Positions 30,651 to 39,863 of a DNA stretch of 64,000 nucleotides are shown here, in pieces. A program made the translations under genes and the position numbers. The notes under the pieces are model-generated. The model had not been told where the DNA came from. It ran no database searches and saw only the letters and a program-made list of their open reading frames with translations. This DNA comes from JAENVT01 sp963805445 (GTDB taxonomy: Bacteria; Actinomycetota; Acidimicrobiia; Acidimicrobiales; Ilumatobacteraceae): NCBI GenBank assembly GCA_963805445.1, contig CAWDUI010000009.1, forward strand, positions 174,834 to 238,833, written 5' to 3'. Positions within the stretch are counted from its first letter, which is position 1; every line of letters begins with the position of its first letter.

Positions 30651-31373
30651 ATGAACACCACCACGACCGAAATTGCCGACGACATCTTCCGCATCTCGAC
30701 ATTCGTTCCCGACGCAGGGCTGTCGTTCAACCAGATCTTGATCAAGGCCGACGAACCACTCCTGTTCCACACCGGTATGCGGGCGCTGTTCCCACTGGTG
30801 TCCGACGCCGTCAGCAGAGTGTTGCCACTCGCCTCACTGCGCTGGATCAGCTTCGGGCACGTCGAAGCCGATGAGTGCGGCGCCATGAACCTCTGGCTGG
30901 ATGCGGCGCCCGAAGCCCGGGTGGCCTTCGGAGGTCTGGGCTGCATGGTGTCGGTCAACGACCTCGCCGACCGGCCACCTCACCCGCTCGACGATGGCGA
31001 CGCCATCGATCTCGGAAGCAAGCGAGTCCGTTACCTTGCCACCCCCCACGTACCGCATGGCTGGGAGGCGGGCCTGCTGTTCGAGGAGACCACCTCGACG
31101 CTGTTGTGCGGCGACCTCTTCACTCAACTCGGCGACGGGCCGCCCATGCGCACGGAATCCCCGATGGAGCCGACGATCGCAGCCGAGGACGTTTTCGGCT
31201 ACTCGAGCCTGTCTCCCTCGACGGCACAAACTGTCGAGCGGCTGGCCGATCTCGCGCCGACCACGTTGGCGCTCATGCACGGACCCGCACACAGCGGCGA
31301 CGGTGGGCAGTGGCTGCGTGACCTCGCCGCCGACTATCGCCGTCGCACCAACCTCGTATACGCGCCTGCCTGA
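30651..31373 (+). CDS. Metallo-beta-lactamase-fold protein with flavodiiron-type ligand set
   Basis: 240 residues; ATG 30651 behind AAGGAG. The first metal motif is HVEADE (H-x-E-x-D), as in the di-iron oxygen- or NO-reducing ODP/flavodiiron domain rather than the HxHxDH of hydrolases. Other ligands: TPHVPHGWEAG, LLCGDLFTQL, LMHGPAHSGDG. No flavodoxin domain. Third gene of the TetR operon; may reduce or sense oxygen or NO, or hydrolyse a thioester. Confidence 0.8.
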   Translation: MNTTTTEIADDIFRISTFVPDAGLSFNQILIKADEPLLFHTGMRALFPLVSDAVSRVLPLASLRWISFGHVEADECGAMNLWLDAAPEARVAFGGLGCMVSVNDLADRPPHPLDDGDAIDLGSKRVRYLATPHVPHGWEAGLLFEETTSTLLCGDLFTQLGDGPPMRTESPMEPTIAAEDVFGYSSLSPSTAQTVERLADLAPTTLALMHGPAHSGDGGQWLRDLAADYRRRTNLVYAPA

Positions 31374-31554
31374 GACACCTCCTGCCTCTCCGAGCCCCGC
31401 CAAGCGACCGAAGCCCGATCCGACCGAGCGGATCGAGCGCTGCACCTCTCACCAGGGCTTCGGACCAAAGATCACTGATCGCAAAACCTGTCGTGGGTCT
31501 GAGTCGTGTCGTCTAGGTCAGATAGACGAGCGCGGGCGTTGAGGAGTCAAGTTC

Positions 31555-32236
31555 ATGGTCCGCCCCTTCCTGATTGTCGTTGTCCTCACCGTGGCCGGAT
31601 TGAGTGCCGGCCGCACCGCATCGGCGCTCGCCGAGCACCCGATTCCGCACTCGGGAGCCTCGTCACCAACTGCGGCGGCGCTTCCGATGGTGTCAGATCC
31701 CGATAGCTCGCTGAAGCGCGAAGCCCACGTTGCCGGGTTACAGCGCGTATGCCTTGATGTTCGGCACCGTGGTGTGGGGCATGTTGACGACGTCGGGAAC
31801 GGTGAGGCGTTCGGTTCGACGCCAGACGATCTATGGCACGCACATGGTGCTGTCCATCATGGCGCTGAGCTTCACAACGCTGCATGCGATGTCGCACCTG
31901 TTCAAGAAGTCGAACCCGATGTCACCGGTGCGGGAGCTGGTGCCGTTCATGAGTTCGTTCCACGTCACGCTGGGGGTCGTCGCGTTCGAGTTGATGGTTC
32001 TCGCCGCGGTCAGCGTGTGGCTTCAGAGGCGGTTGTCATACCACCGCTGGCACGTGCTCCATCGCATCGCCTACCCGGCCTACATCCTGGCGATCGGCCA
32101 TGTCTTGCTCTCCGCGCACCACGTGTCCGATGGCATCGTGATCACCACGATGGCCGTCACCGCGGCATGTGTGGCTGCATTCGCAGTGATCTGCCTGCAT
32201 CCGTCGCACCGTCTGCCGGCGGGTGACGCAGCATGA
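31555..32236 (+). CDS. Ferric-reductase-like heme b membrane protein (one frameshift)
   Basis: Starts ATG 31555 with a signal-like helix (FLIVVVLTVAGLSAG), then after an indel near 31735 continues in another frame as a polytopic protein: YALMFGTVVWGMLTTSG, HMVLSIMALSFTTLHAMSHL, FHVTLGVVAFELMVLAAVS, HVLHRIAYPAYILAIGHVLL. Paired histidines in adjacent helices suit two b hemes. Its end overlaps the ferredoxin start (ATG 32233), forming a membrane-ferredoxin-FAD reductase module. Confidence 0.72.
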
Positions 32237-32515
32237 TCGATCCATTCGAGCACCCACCGACCATCTCCTCTCGTGTAACGGAACTGAGGACACCGACGCG
32301 TCCCGGAACTGACTGTCAGCGTCAGGGTCGGCGTCGACAACAACCACTGTCACCTCTACGCGATCTGCCAGCACGAGGCGCCCGCAGTTTTCGAGCTTCG
32401 CCGCAATCGCCGCCTGGTCGTCGCTGCCCACCCGCCGGCCCACCTGATCGAGCAGGTCCGCAGCGCAGCCCGACTGTGCCCGATGCAGGCCATCACGGTC
32501 GAGGTGTCGTCATGA
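32233..32515 (+). CDS. Single-cluster ferredoxin (one frameshift)
   Basis: Short Fe-S protein; the coding frame after about 32300 reads VRVGVDNNHCHLYAICQHEA, then APAVFELRR and ARLCPMQAITVEVSS. The CxxxxxC...CP spacing matches the [3Fe-4S]/[4Fe-4S] ferredoxins that serve P450s and FAD reductases in actinobacteria. Ends at TGA 32513-32515, overlapping the ATG of the FAD reductase. The first 20 codons are in the frame of ATG 32233. Confidence 0.7.
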
Positions 32516-33188
32516 CCGGCGCTGGAGCACCGCGGTACGTGGTGATCGGAGCCGGCCTCGCCGGGTTCCGAGCTGCCGAGCGGTTGTGCGAGCTCGGTCA
32601 CGGGGGCCGGGTCACGGTGGTCGGCGCCGAGGGCCACCGGCCGTACAACCGGCCACCGCTGTCCAAGCAGGTCCTGGCCGGCACGTTGCGGACGCAGGAT
32701 CTGCGGCTTCGTGCGATGACCGAACTCGACGTGGTCTGGCGGTTGGGCACGCGGGCCGTGTCGCTCGATCCTGACCGCCGTATCGTCCGGCTCCCCGGCC
32801 GTGAGGAGCTGCACTACGACGGTCTGGTCATCGCCACTGGCATGGAGACTCGGCATCTGCCCGGCACCCCGATCCACGCCAGTTCGGTGTGGGGCCTCCG
32901 CACGCTGGAAGACGTGTCGGGCTTGCAGCGCGCGCTGGTGCGCGCCGAAGCGCGTTGCGATCATCGGTGGTGGCTTCATCGGCTGCGAAGCCGCCGCCAG
33001 CTTGCGGTCCCGGGCGATCACGCCGACGATCATCGATCCCGCTCCGACGCTGCTGCACAGGGTTCTCGGCCCCTCGCTCGGCGGGGCGATCACCAACATC
33101 CACCGCGACGCGGGAGTCGAGACCCGGCTCGGGGTCAGTGTCGCCGGCTGGGAGCCACGGCGGCATGGCGGCTGGCGGTTGGCGCTCT
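32512..33188 (+). CDS. FAD-dependent ferredoxin reductase, 3' end lost at the seam
   Basis: Pyridine nucleotide-disulfide-type flavoprotein. RYVVIGAGLAGFRAAERL is the FAD dinucleotide loop; YNRPPLSKQVL and LVIATGMETRHLPG follow. An indel near 32950 shifts to VAIIGGGFIGCEAAASL, the NAD(P)H loop. Homology-like sequence runs to about WRLAL (near 33186) and then stops making sense, about half-way through a normal 400-residue protein. Electron donor to the ferredoxin just upstream. Confidence 0.82.
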
Positions 33189-33360
33189 GGCATGAGCCTT
33201 TCGAGCGCTCCCAGGGCGGCCCAGCCGAGCTCTGCGGTCACATTGACCGGAGCCCGACGCGCCCATCGTTCGAGCACGGTGGCCCAATCGCGGCCGAAGT
33301 GCTGTCGTGTGATCTTCGCCGCCATCTGCTCGATAACCACGACCAGCCCTGCTGGGATCA
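33180..33360. other. Seam between block A and block B
   Basis: The ferredoxin-reductase gene loses continuity at about 33,190. From here on G+C rises visibly, codon third positions become almost all G/C, and gene content switches to an integrative element on another genome background. A chimeric join is the simplest reading; a true recombination junction cannot be excluded from sequence alone. Confidence 0.6.
33190..33340 (-). CDS. Partial reading frame beside the GntR gene
   Basis: Minus-strand frame from GTG 33340 or ATG 33325: MAAKITRQHFGRDWATVLER, then WARRAPVNVTAELGWAALGA, then LERLMPERQ. Composition is coding-like for block B. It begins just after the likely GntR stop (33358) and is cut by the seam. 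No family recognised; it could be an AICE gene downstream of the repressor or an extension of GntR. Confidence 0.35.
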
Positions 33361-34097
33361 GCGCTGAAGTCGTAGCGCAGGATGTAGGCGCTGGCGTCGA
33401 GCGTCATCTCGTTGACCTCGACGGGCTGGCCGGGGTCGGTGTAGGCGGTGCGGACGATGTCGACGACGGGGGTGCCGGAGCCCGGGAGGTCGAGCGCTTC
33501 GGTCTCCTCGGGCTGGGGCATGCGGGCGCGGACGTCTTCGCGGAAGTGGGCGGGGGCGTGGCCGAGCTCGGCGAGGCGGGCGTAGGTGCCGCCGGGGCCG
33601 GTGTCCTCCTGGGTGATGGCTGAGCCGGCGACGATGCTGCTCGGCAGGTAGGAGGTGGAGAGCAGGACGGGCTTGTCGTCGAGCACGAAGCGGCGGGCGC
33701 GGATGCAGACGGGCTCGTCGTCTTCCAGGGCCAGCAGCGGGGCGATGCGCTCGGGGGCCGGGCCCTCGGTGACGGTGGTGGTGACCTTGATGTCGCGGCC
33801 GTCGGCGTCGGCGGACCAGATCGAGGTGCCGGCGCTCCAGCGCTCGTGCGAGAGGCGGGTCAGGGCGGCGCGGATGACGGGCGTGAAGTCGCGGACGTAG
33901 ACGCCGCTGCCCTTGCGGGCGTCGGCGACGCCCTCGGTGGTGAGGACGCCGAGGGCCTGGCGGGCGGTCATGCGCGCCACGCCGTAGCTGGCCATGAGGT
34001 CGTTCTCGCCGGGCAGCCGGTCGCCGGGCGCGTAATCGCCGGCGCGGATCGCGGCGCGTAGGGCGTTGGCGATCTGTCGGTACTTCGGGTCAGCCAT
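33358..34097 (-). CDS. GntR-family repressor (KorSA-like)
   Basis: About 246 residues from ATG 34097. Winged helix KYRQIANALRAAIRAGDYAP ... GENDLMASYGVARMTARQAL, then a UTRA-type effector domain (RFVLDDKPVLLSTSYLPSSI, EVNEMTLDASAYILRYDFSA). The natural stop after DFSA is in a neighbouring frame (33358-33360), so one indel is assumed. Three TCTCTAGAGA palindromes lie between it and the divergent Pra-like gene, as expected for a repressor controlling itself and the transfer/replication genes of the element. Confidence 0.85.
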
Positions 34098-34132
34098 GGA
34101 GTGTGGTGTCCGTCGCGATGTTCGCGCCCGGA

Positions 34133-34146
34133 CATCTCTAGAGATG
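34133..34146. promoter_or_regulatory. GntR operator O1
   Basis: CATCTCTAGAGATG, a perfect 14-base palindrome, 36 bases upstream of the gntR start codon; suited to autorepression. Confidence 0.65.
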
Positions 34147-34162
34147 ATATCGCGTTGAGTGC

Positions 34163-34191
34163 TTGACACATCTCTAGAGAAGCTCTACGGT
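34163..34191 (+). promoter_or_regulatory. Promoter for the rightward AICE genes with operator in the spacer
   Basis: TTGACA at 34163-34168 and TACGGT at 34186-34191, 17 bases apart. Operator O2 lies wholly in the spacer, so bound repressor would exclude RNA polymerase. Confidence 0.5.
34171..34180. promoter_or_regulatory. GntR operator O2
   Basis: TCTCTAGAGA, the 10-base palindromic core, centred 36 bases from O1 and 37 from O3, inside the promoter spacer. Confidence 0.6.
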
Positions 34192-34206
34192 CGCTCGGCG
34201 TGCAGG

Positions 34207-34218
34207 ATCTCTAGAGAT
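34207..34218. promoter_or_regulatory. GntR operator O3
   Basis: ATCTCTAGAGAT, a perfect 12-base palindrome upstream of the Pra-like gene, just before its AGAGGAG ribosome site. Confidence 0.62.
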
Positions 34219-34243
34219 GTAGTCGAGCAGAGGAGTGTAGCCG

Positions 34244-34587
34244 ATGCGTCTTCCGATCGACACGAGCCGGCTGCAGTTCCTGGTGGTGAGCCGGCGCGGA
34301 GCCGCTCAAGCAGTACGAGGAGGGCAAGCCGCGCGAGGCGTGGGCGCCGCGCGTGGACACCAACGGCGAGGTGCTGTGGCGAGTGCAGCTCGTCGCGCTG
34401 GGTGACGGGGAGGCGGAGATCATCCGCGTCGCGGTCCCCGGCGACCCGGGCGTCAAGCAGGGCGAGATGGTGCGGGTGGAGGGGATGACCGCGCAGGCGT
34501 GGGAGATGGAGGGCCGCAACGGCATGGCCTTCCGCGCGACGCGCGATCCACTCGCTCGCCGGGCGCGGGGAGAAGGCGGCGGCGTGA
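34244..34587 (+). CDS. Pra/SCO3933-like replication-excision activator (frameshifted)
   Basis: About 113 residues. MRLPIDTSRLQFLVV at ATG 34244 behind AGAGGAG; after an indel the frame resumes as EPLKQYEEGKPREAWAPRVD, WRVQLVALGDGEAEIIRVAV and VRVEGMTAQAWEMEGRNGMA. The VDTSRL opening and the late WEM-GR-G-AFRA segment are hallmarks of the SCO3933-type plasmid replication, integration and excision activator family. First gene under the operator-controlled promoter. The end (TGA 34585-34587) assumes another indel. Confidence 0.65.
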
Positions 34588-34835
34588 TGGTCCGCACCAC
34601 GGTCGATCTGCGCGGCGCGGGCCGCGTGCATGCCGCGCCGTTTCTGTCGCGAGGACGGGCAGGCGGTGGCGTGGGTGGAGCTGGGCAGCGGCCATCAGGC
34701 GGCGGTGTTCGGCACCCCGGACGATCTGCGCGGGTTGGCCGCGGCGGCGATCGTGGCGGCGGAGCAGGCCGAGGAGATGCGCGCGATCGGCGAGGGGCTG
34801 CGGCGGCGGGCATCTACGGGCTGGGGCCGGGCTGA
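34587..34835 (+). CDS. Small AICE protein, unknown (frameshifted)
   Basis: About 82 residues. ATG 34587 gives MVRTTVDLRGAGRVHAAP, then after an indel REDGQAVAWVELGSGHQAAV and FGTPDDLRGLAAAAIVAAEQ. No family recognised; position between Pra and the translocase is often taken by small accessory genes in AICEs. Confidence 0.5.
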   Translation: MVRTTVDLRGAGRVHAAPFLSRGRAGGGVGGAGQRPSGGGVRHPGRSARVGRGGDRGGGAGRGDARDRRGAAAAGIYGLGPG

Positions 34836-36173
34836 TGCGCCGCGCCAGCACGAGCTCGAGGAGGACTCGGCCGCCGATGCTCGTGGTGGGCGCGGCGGGC
34901 GCGCTGTGGCGCTGCCGGCTGGAGCTGGCGCTGGTCTTGCTGCTGGTGCTGGGGCAGGTGGTGCTCGCGGCCCTGGTCGGGAATCGTCGCCGGCGAGCCT
35001 GGCGGTCGCGGCGCTGGTGGCGGTGGCGCTGTGGGTCCCGGTTGTGCGGCGCGCGCTGGTGCGGGCGTTGCGGGCGGCGTGGGTGCGGCGGGCGTGGTGG
35101 CGGGCGTGGACCGATTGCGAGCTGCCGCGCGTGCGGGCCGGGCGGGTGCGCGAGATCCCGGCGGGCGAGCTGGTCCGCGTGCGCGCGTCGCGCGGCTCGT
35201 CGCTGGAGTACGTGCGAGCAGCGCGCGGAGGAGCTGGCGGTGTGTCTGCAGGCGCGCGAGGTCCGTGTCGCCCGCGACCCGGACAACGCGGCGACGGGGA
35301 CGGTGACGCTGGTGCGGCGTGACCCGCTGGCCGGGCTGGCCTCGGTGCCGTGGCCGCACCGGGAGGCGGAGGCGCTGTCGCTGTGGGAGCCGATCCCGGT
35401 CGGCGTCGACGAGCTCGGCGCAGACCGTGTCGGTGTCGCTGCCCGAGCGCAACGTGCTGATGGGCGGCGAGCCCGGGGCGGGCAAGAGCGCGGCGCTGTC
35501 GATCCTGGTGGCCACGGCGGCGCTCGATCCGGCCGCGAAGCTGTGGCTGCTGGACGGCAAGCTGGTCGAGCTGTCGGTCGTGGGCGCCGTGCGCGCAGCG
35601 GCTCGCCGGCCCGGACGTCGACGAGGCGATCGAGCTGCTGCGCGAGCTGCGGGAGGAGATGGAGGCGCGGTACCGCGAGCTGCTCGCCCGCGGTCGGCGC
35701 AAGATCAGCCGCGAGGACGGGCTGCCGCTGCACCTGGTGGCGTGTGACGAGCTGGCGTTCTACCTCGGGAGCGGAGGATCGCAAGAAGCAGCGCGAGTTC
35801 GCCGAGCTGCTGCGCGACCTCGTCGCCCGCGGCCGCGCCGCCGGCGTGATCGTGTGCGCCGCCACGCAGAAGCCGGCGTCCGACGTGGTGCCGTCGGCGT
35901 TGCGGGATCTGTTCGGGTTCCGGCTGGCGCTGCGGTGCAACACGCCGCAGGCGTCGGACACGATCCTCGGGCAGGGCTGGGCGACGCTCGGGCACAACGC
36001 GGCGACGATCGCGCCGGGGCAGCGCGGCGTCGGGCTGCTGCTGGCCGAGGACGGCACGCCGGTCCGGCTGCGCGGCTTTCACCTCACCGACGCCGACGTC
36101 GACGCAGCTGGCCAGCCGAGCCGCCGCGCGGCGGGCCGAGGAGCTGCTGGAGCGTGACGGGGTGTCGGCGTGA
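34835..36173 (+). CDS. FtsK/SpoIIIE-type DNA translocase (TraSA/TraB-like, multiply frameshifted)
   Basis: Membrane-anchored dsDNA pump that moves the element between cells as duplex DNA. N-terminal helices (LELALVLLLVLGQVVLAALV, LAVAALVAVALWVPVV) precede the motor: Walker A GGEPGAGKSAALSILVATA, Walker B LHLVACDELAFYL, then LLRDLVARGRAAGVIVCAAT and RFALRCNT-like TPQASDTILGQG. At least five indels. Length about 445 residues is typical of AICE TraSA proteins. ATG 34835 shares two bases with the preceding stop. Confidence 0.82.
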
Positions 36174-36523
36174 TCGGGCCGCGGGACATCATCGAAGGCC
36201 TCGGCCGGCGCGGCAGCGCCGGCGGGGATCGTCGATCACCTGGCCAAGCACGGGCCGAGCAGCGCGGACGACATCAGCCGCGCGTTCGCGATCGGCCGGC
36301 CCGGCGGTGCGGGCGCAGCTGATCCGGATGCAGGCGCTCGGGGTCGTCGGACTGGAGGACCGGTCGTTCCGGCTGTTCGCCGGCATCCGCGCGCACCGCT
36401 ACTACCTCGACACCGACGCGCTGCGGTACGCCGCTCGCTGGCTCGACGCGCTTGGCCGACCGGGCCGAGCAGGCGAACCGCGGCGCGGCGTGCGTGCCGC
36501 TGGCCGGCGGGAGGACCCGATGA
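36170..36523 (+). CDS. Winged-helix-like AICE protein (frameshifted)
   Basis: About 117 residues from GTG 36170 overlapping the translocase stop. GIVDHLAKHGPSSADDISRA, then RAQLIRMQALGVVGLEDRSF and IRAHRYYLDTDALRYAARWL give the helix-turn-helix plus wing pattern of a small DNA-binding protein. Two indels. Exact role in the element unknown. Confidence 0.5.
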
Positions 36524-36785
36524 ACCGCGGACCGCCGCAGCGCCCGCGCCGCGGCCGTACCGGCTTCGCGGACCCGTCCGCGCGTCGGAGGCGCAGCCTG
36601 CGGCGGCGCCGGCGGTCGAGCGCGACGACGTCGCTCCCTGGGTGGTCGCGGCGGTGCGGGCGTGGCCGGGCAGCGTCGAGGACCGCTTGGTGGCGGTGCG
36701 GATGGGCGTGCAGCCGTATCACGTGCGCCTGGCGCGCGGCGGGGCGCTGAGCGGCGTGGCCGACTCCGCCGCGACGGTTGCGTGA
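36520..36785 (+). CDS. Small AICE protein upstream of Rep (frameshifted)
   Basis: ATG 36520 overlaps the previous stop. MNRGPPQRPRRGRTGFADPS, then in the shifted frame ERDDVAPWVVAAVRAWPGSV and DRLVAVRMGVQPYHVRLARG. The second half looks like a small helical DNA-binding domain. No family assigned. Confidence 0.4.
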
Positions 36786-38201
36786 GCTGGTGTCGGCGCT
36801 GGCCGAGTGTGCGCGGCGTCCGGACTTCGACGGCTTGCAGAGGGCAGCTGCGATCGACCGGCTATTGCGCGCGGCCGGTCCGGCTGACGCGGGCACGTCG
36901 AGACGTGCGACGAGGACGGGCGCTGGCGCGGTGTGGTCGACGGCGACGCGAGCCGGACGGCGTGTTGCGCAAGGCGTGCGGGAACCGGCGCGAGGCGGTC
37001 TGCCCGCCGTGCGCCGAGCGCTACCGCCAGGACGCCTATCACCTGATCTCCGCCGGGCCTGCGCGGCGGCAAGGGCGTGCCGGATTCGGTGGCCGGCGCA
37101 TCCGGCGCGTGTTCGTCACGCTGACCGCGCCGAGCTTCGGGCTGGTGCACACGCGCGCGCTCGGGCCGGACGGCCGGCCGCGGCGGTGCCGGCCGCGGCG
37201 CGGCGCGCCGGTCTGCCCGCACGGCGTGCGCTGTCGTGCAGCGAGGTGCACGACGAGGGCGACGCGTGCCTCGGTGAGCCGATGTGCCCGGAGTGCTTCG
37301 ACTACGACGGCGCGGTGCGTGTGGAACAACCTGCTCGGCGAGCTGTGGCGGCGCACGACGATCTATCTGCCGCGCGCAGCTGGCGCGGCTGACCGGGGTG
37401 ACGCAGAAGCGGCTCAAGCGGCTGCGTGCGCGCCGGCGTACGTGAAGGTGGCCGAGTACCAGCGCCGCGGCCTGGTGCACGTCCACGTGGTCGATCCGGC
37501 TCGACCGGGCGATGGCCGAGTACCGCGCGGCGAGGTGCGCCCGCCGGCGTCGCGCTTCACGGTGCGAGCTGCTCGAGGACGGCGATCCGCGGCGGCCGCG
37601 GCGCGTGACCGCGCCGGTCCCCGACGAGATCGGCGGCGGCCGCGTCACGCTGGGGCGGCGCAGCTCGACGTCCAGCCACATCGGTGCCGGGCAGGCGTTG
37701 GAGCCCGGGCGCTGCGCGGGCTACCTGGCCAAGTACGCGACCAAGGCGACCGAGCAGGCCGGCGGCGTGCTGCACCCGGTGGCCGAGCGCGAGGTCGACG
37801 CGCTGCCGGTGCGCGAGCACGTCCGCCGCTACCTGCGCCCCGCGTTCGCGCTCGACAGCGAGCTACCCGACGGGCGGCTCGCGCGGAACGCGCACGCGTT
37901 CGGCTATCGCGGCCACTGCTTGACGAAGCGCGGCGCTACTCGACGACGTTCAAGGCGCTGCGCAGGCGCGCGAGGCGTTCGTGCACGCGCAGGTCCTCGC
38001 GCGCTCGACGGACGCGACGCAACGGGCGATCGCCGCGGCGAGCGAGCGGGTCGCGTCGTTCGCGTTCGCGGGGCGGGCCACTTCACAGCTGCCGAGGAGT
38101 ACCTCGCGCGCTCGGGGCGGGTGTGGGAGCGCGAACGAAGGCGGATCGCCTGGGAAGAGCGCTTCTCGGGCGTCGTCGGGGTCGAGTTGGAGGGCGGGTG
38201 A
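36778..38201 (+). CDS. RepSA-like HUH replication initiator (multiply frameshifted)
   Basis: Rolling-circle initiator of the AICE type, about 475 residues over many frame segments. Order: Cys motif CGNRREAVCPPCAERYRQDA, VFVTLTAPSFGLVHTRALG, PVCPHGVRC, the HUH metal motif in YQRRGLVHVHVV, and GYLAKYATKATEQAGGV with the probable catalytic tyrosines, ending WERERRRIAWEERFSGVVGV. TTG 36778 is a tentative start. Lets the excised element replicate before transfer. Confidence 0.8.
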
Positions 38202-38616
38202 TGGGTGAAGGAGATTCGATCCGGGCGCTGGCGATGGTGACGCTGGACGTGCGGTCGCTCGATGCCGGAGGCGATCGAGCGCCTGGCGGAGCTGGTCGAG
38301 GCGCGTATCGCGGGGCGGCGGGAGTGGCCGGCGGATCGGCTGCTGTCGGTCGGATGACGTGGCGGAGCTGAGCGGGCTCTCGCGGTCGCTGGTCTATCGG
38401 GAGATCGAGCGCGGGCATCTGCCGGCGTACAAGGTCGGGGCTCGGTTGCGGATCGAGCCGGCGGCGATGGCGCGCTGGAAGGAGCGTTGTCAGGTGCGGC
38501 CGCGCTCGTTGCCGCCGGTGTACGAGCCGGTCATGCGGCCGCGGCGGGGCAGTGCGTCGAGCAGCTTCGTCGCCGAGCTGGAGGCGATCGAGCGCGACGG
38601 GGGGCGGGCGGCGTGA
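38201..38616 (+). CDS. xis: Excisionase, MerR-type helix-turn-helix (frameshifted)
   Basis: About 138 residues from ATG 38201 sharing one base with the Rep stop. MGEGDSIRALAMVTLDVRSL is followed in another frame by AIERLAELVEARIAGRREWP and, in a third, by the HTH domain DVAELSGLSRSLVYREIERG and HLPAYKVGARLRIEPAAMAR typical of excisionases. A basic tail (RPRRGSASSSF) follows. Directs integrase toward excision; overlaps int by four bases. Confidence 0.8.
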
Positions 38617-39767
38617 AGATCACGCAGCTGCCGGACGGGCGGTATCGGATCCGGTACTACGTGGCCGGGCACGGGTCGCCGAAGCGGCAGCGGACGTTCT
38701 CGCGCAAGAAGGACGCGGAGCGCTTCGCGGCGGAGATCGAGCGGCGCAAGGAGCTGAGCGAGCTCGTGCTGTTCGACCAGGCGAACCGCACGGTGGAGGA
38801 ACTGGCGAAGGAGTGGTGGCGGCGGCACGTGGTGCCGAACCTGGCGGAGTGGACGCGGCGCGGCTACAAGCCGCTGTTGACCAACCACGTGCAGCCGCGG
38901 CTGGGCTTCTACAAGCTGCGCGAGATCACGCCGGAGGTGATGGCCGACTTCCGTGCCGACCTGGAGGCGGCGGGCGTAGGGCGGCATGCGGTGCGGGTGT
39001 CGATGGTCGATGCTGCAGAGCATGTTCAAGCACGCGATCCGGTGGCGGTGGGTGCCGGGTCCGAACCCGGTGCAGCAGGTGGAGAAGCCGAGCGGCCGGC
39101 GGCAGCGGGCGATCGTGTGCCTGGCGCCGGCGCAGGTCGAGGCGATCCGGGCGTGGCTGATCGAGCGCGACAAGGTCTACGCCGCGACGATGGTCTCGGT
39201 GATCGCCTACCAGGGCTTGCGGGCGCCCGGAGGAGCTGCTGGCGGTCGAGGTGCGGCACGTGCGCGAGCGGACGCTGCTGGTCGAGCAGCGCAACATCGA
39301 CGGGGTGATCGTGGCCGGCCAGAAGGTGCGCGGCTTCCACCCGCGGGCGATCGATCTGCTGGAGCCGGTCAAGCGCGACATCCGCGCGTACCTGCTGGCG
39401 ACGGGGATCCGGTCGGGGCTGCTGTTCCCGCGGGCCGACGGCAAGCCGTGGCGCTCGCACGACTGGAAGAACTGGACGCGGCGTGTCTGGCACGCGGCTC
39501 GCGAGGGCGCGGGGATCGAGTCCCTGCCGCCGTACGACCTGCGCCACGCGTACGCCTCGCTGCAGGTCCGCGCGGGTCATGTCGATCCCCGAGCTGGCGG
39601 AGCAGATGGGGCACTCGCCGGCGATGACGCTGAACACGTACGCGCACGTGATCCGCGAGCTGAAGGGCGAGGCGATCGTGTCGGCCGAGGAGCAGGTGGA
39701 GCGGGCCCGCCAGGACCGGCGGGGACGCTTTGGGGACGCCGAGGCCGCGGAGGGCGGCGCGGCGTGA
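38613..39767 (+). CDS. int: Tyrosine integrase (three frameshifts)
   Basis: About 385 residues from GTG 38613. AP2-like arm domain (DGRYRIRYYVAGHGSPKRQR), SAM-like core-binding domain (TVEELAKEWWRRHVVPNLAE) and catalytic domain with all expected residues: Arg in VIAYQGLR, HxxR in DLRHAYASLQV, His in MGHSPAMT and the nucleophile in NTYAHVIREL. Breaks near 39005, 39225 and 39575. Ends 96 bases short of the tRNA-Phe 3' end, the expected att side. Confidence 0.9.
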
Positions 39768-39863
39768 CGGGTCAGGTGGCCGGTGCGGGGTGGGTGCCGG
39801 CGGCCCGGAACTCGGCCTGTGGAGCGGGTTCTTCGAGGGTGGCGGTGAAGCCGGGGGCGGCCA

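Noticed and set aside
33190..33360. Second attachment site (copy of the tRNA-Phe 3' end) at the left edge of the element
   Set aside because: No run resembling GGTTCGAGTCCGGG or its complement occurs here.
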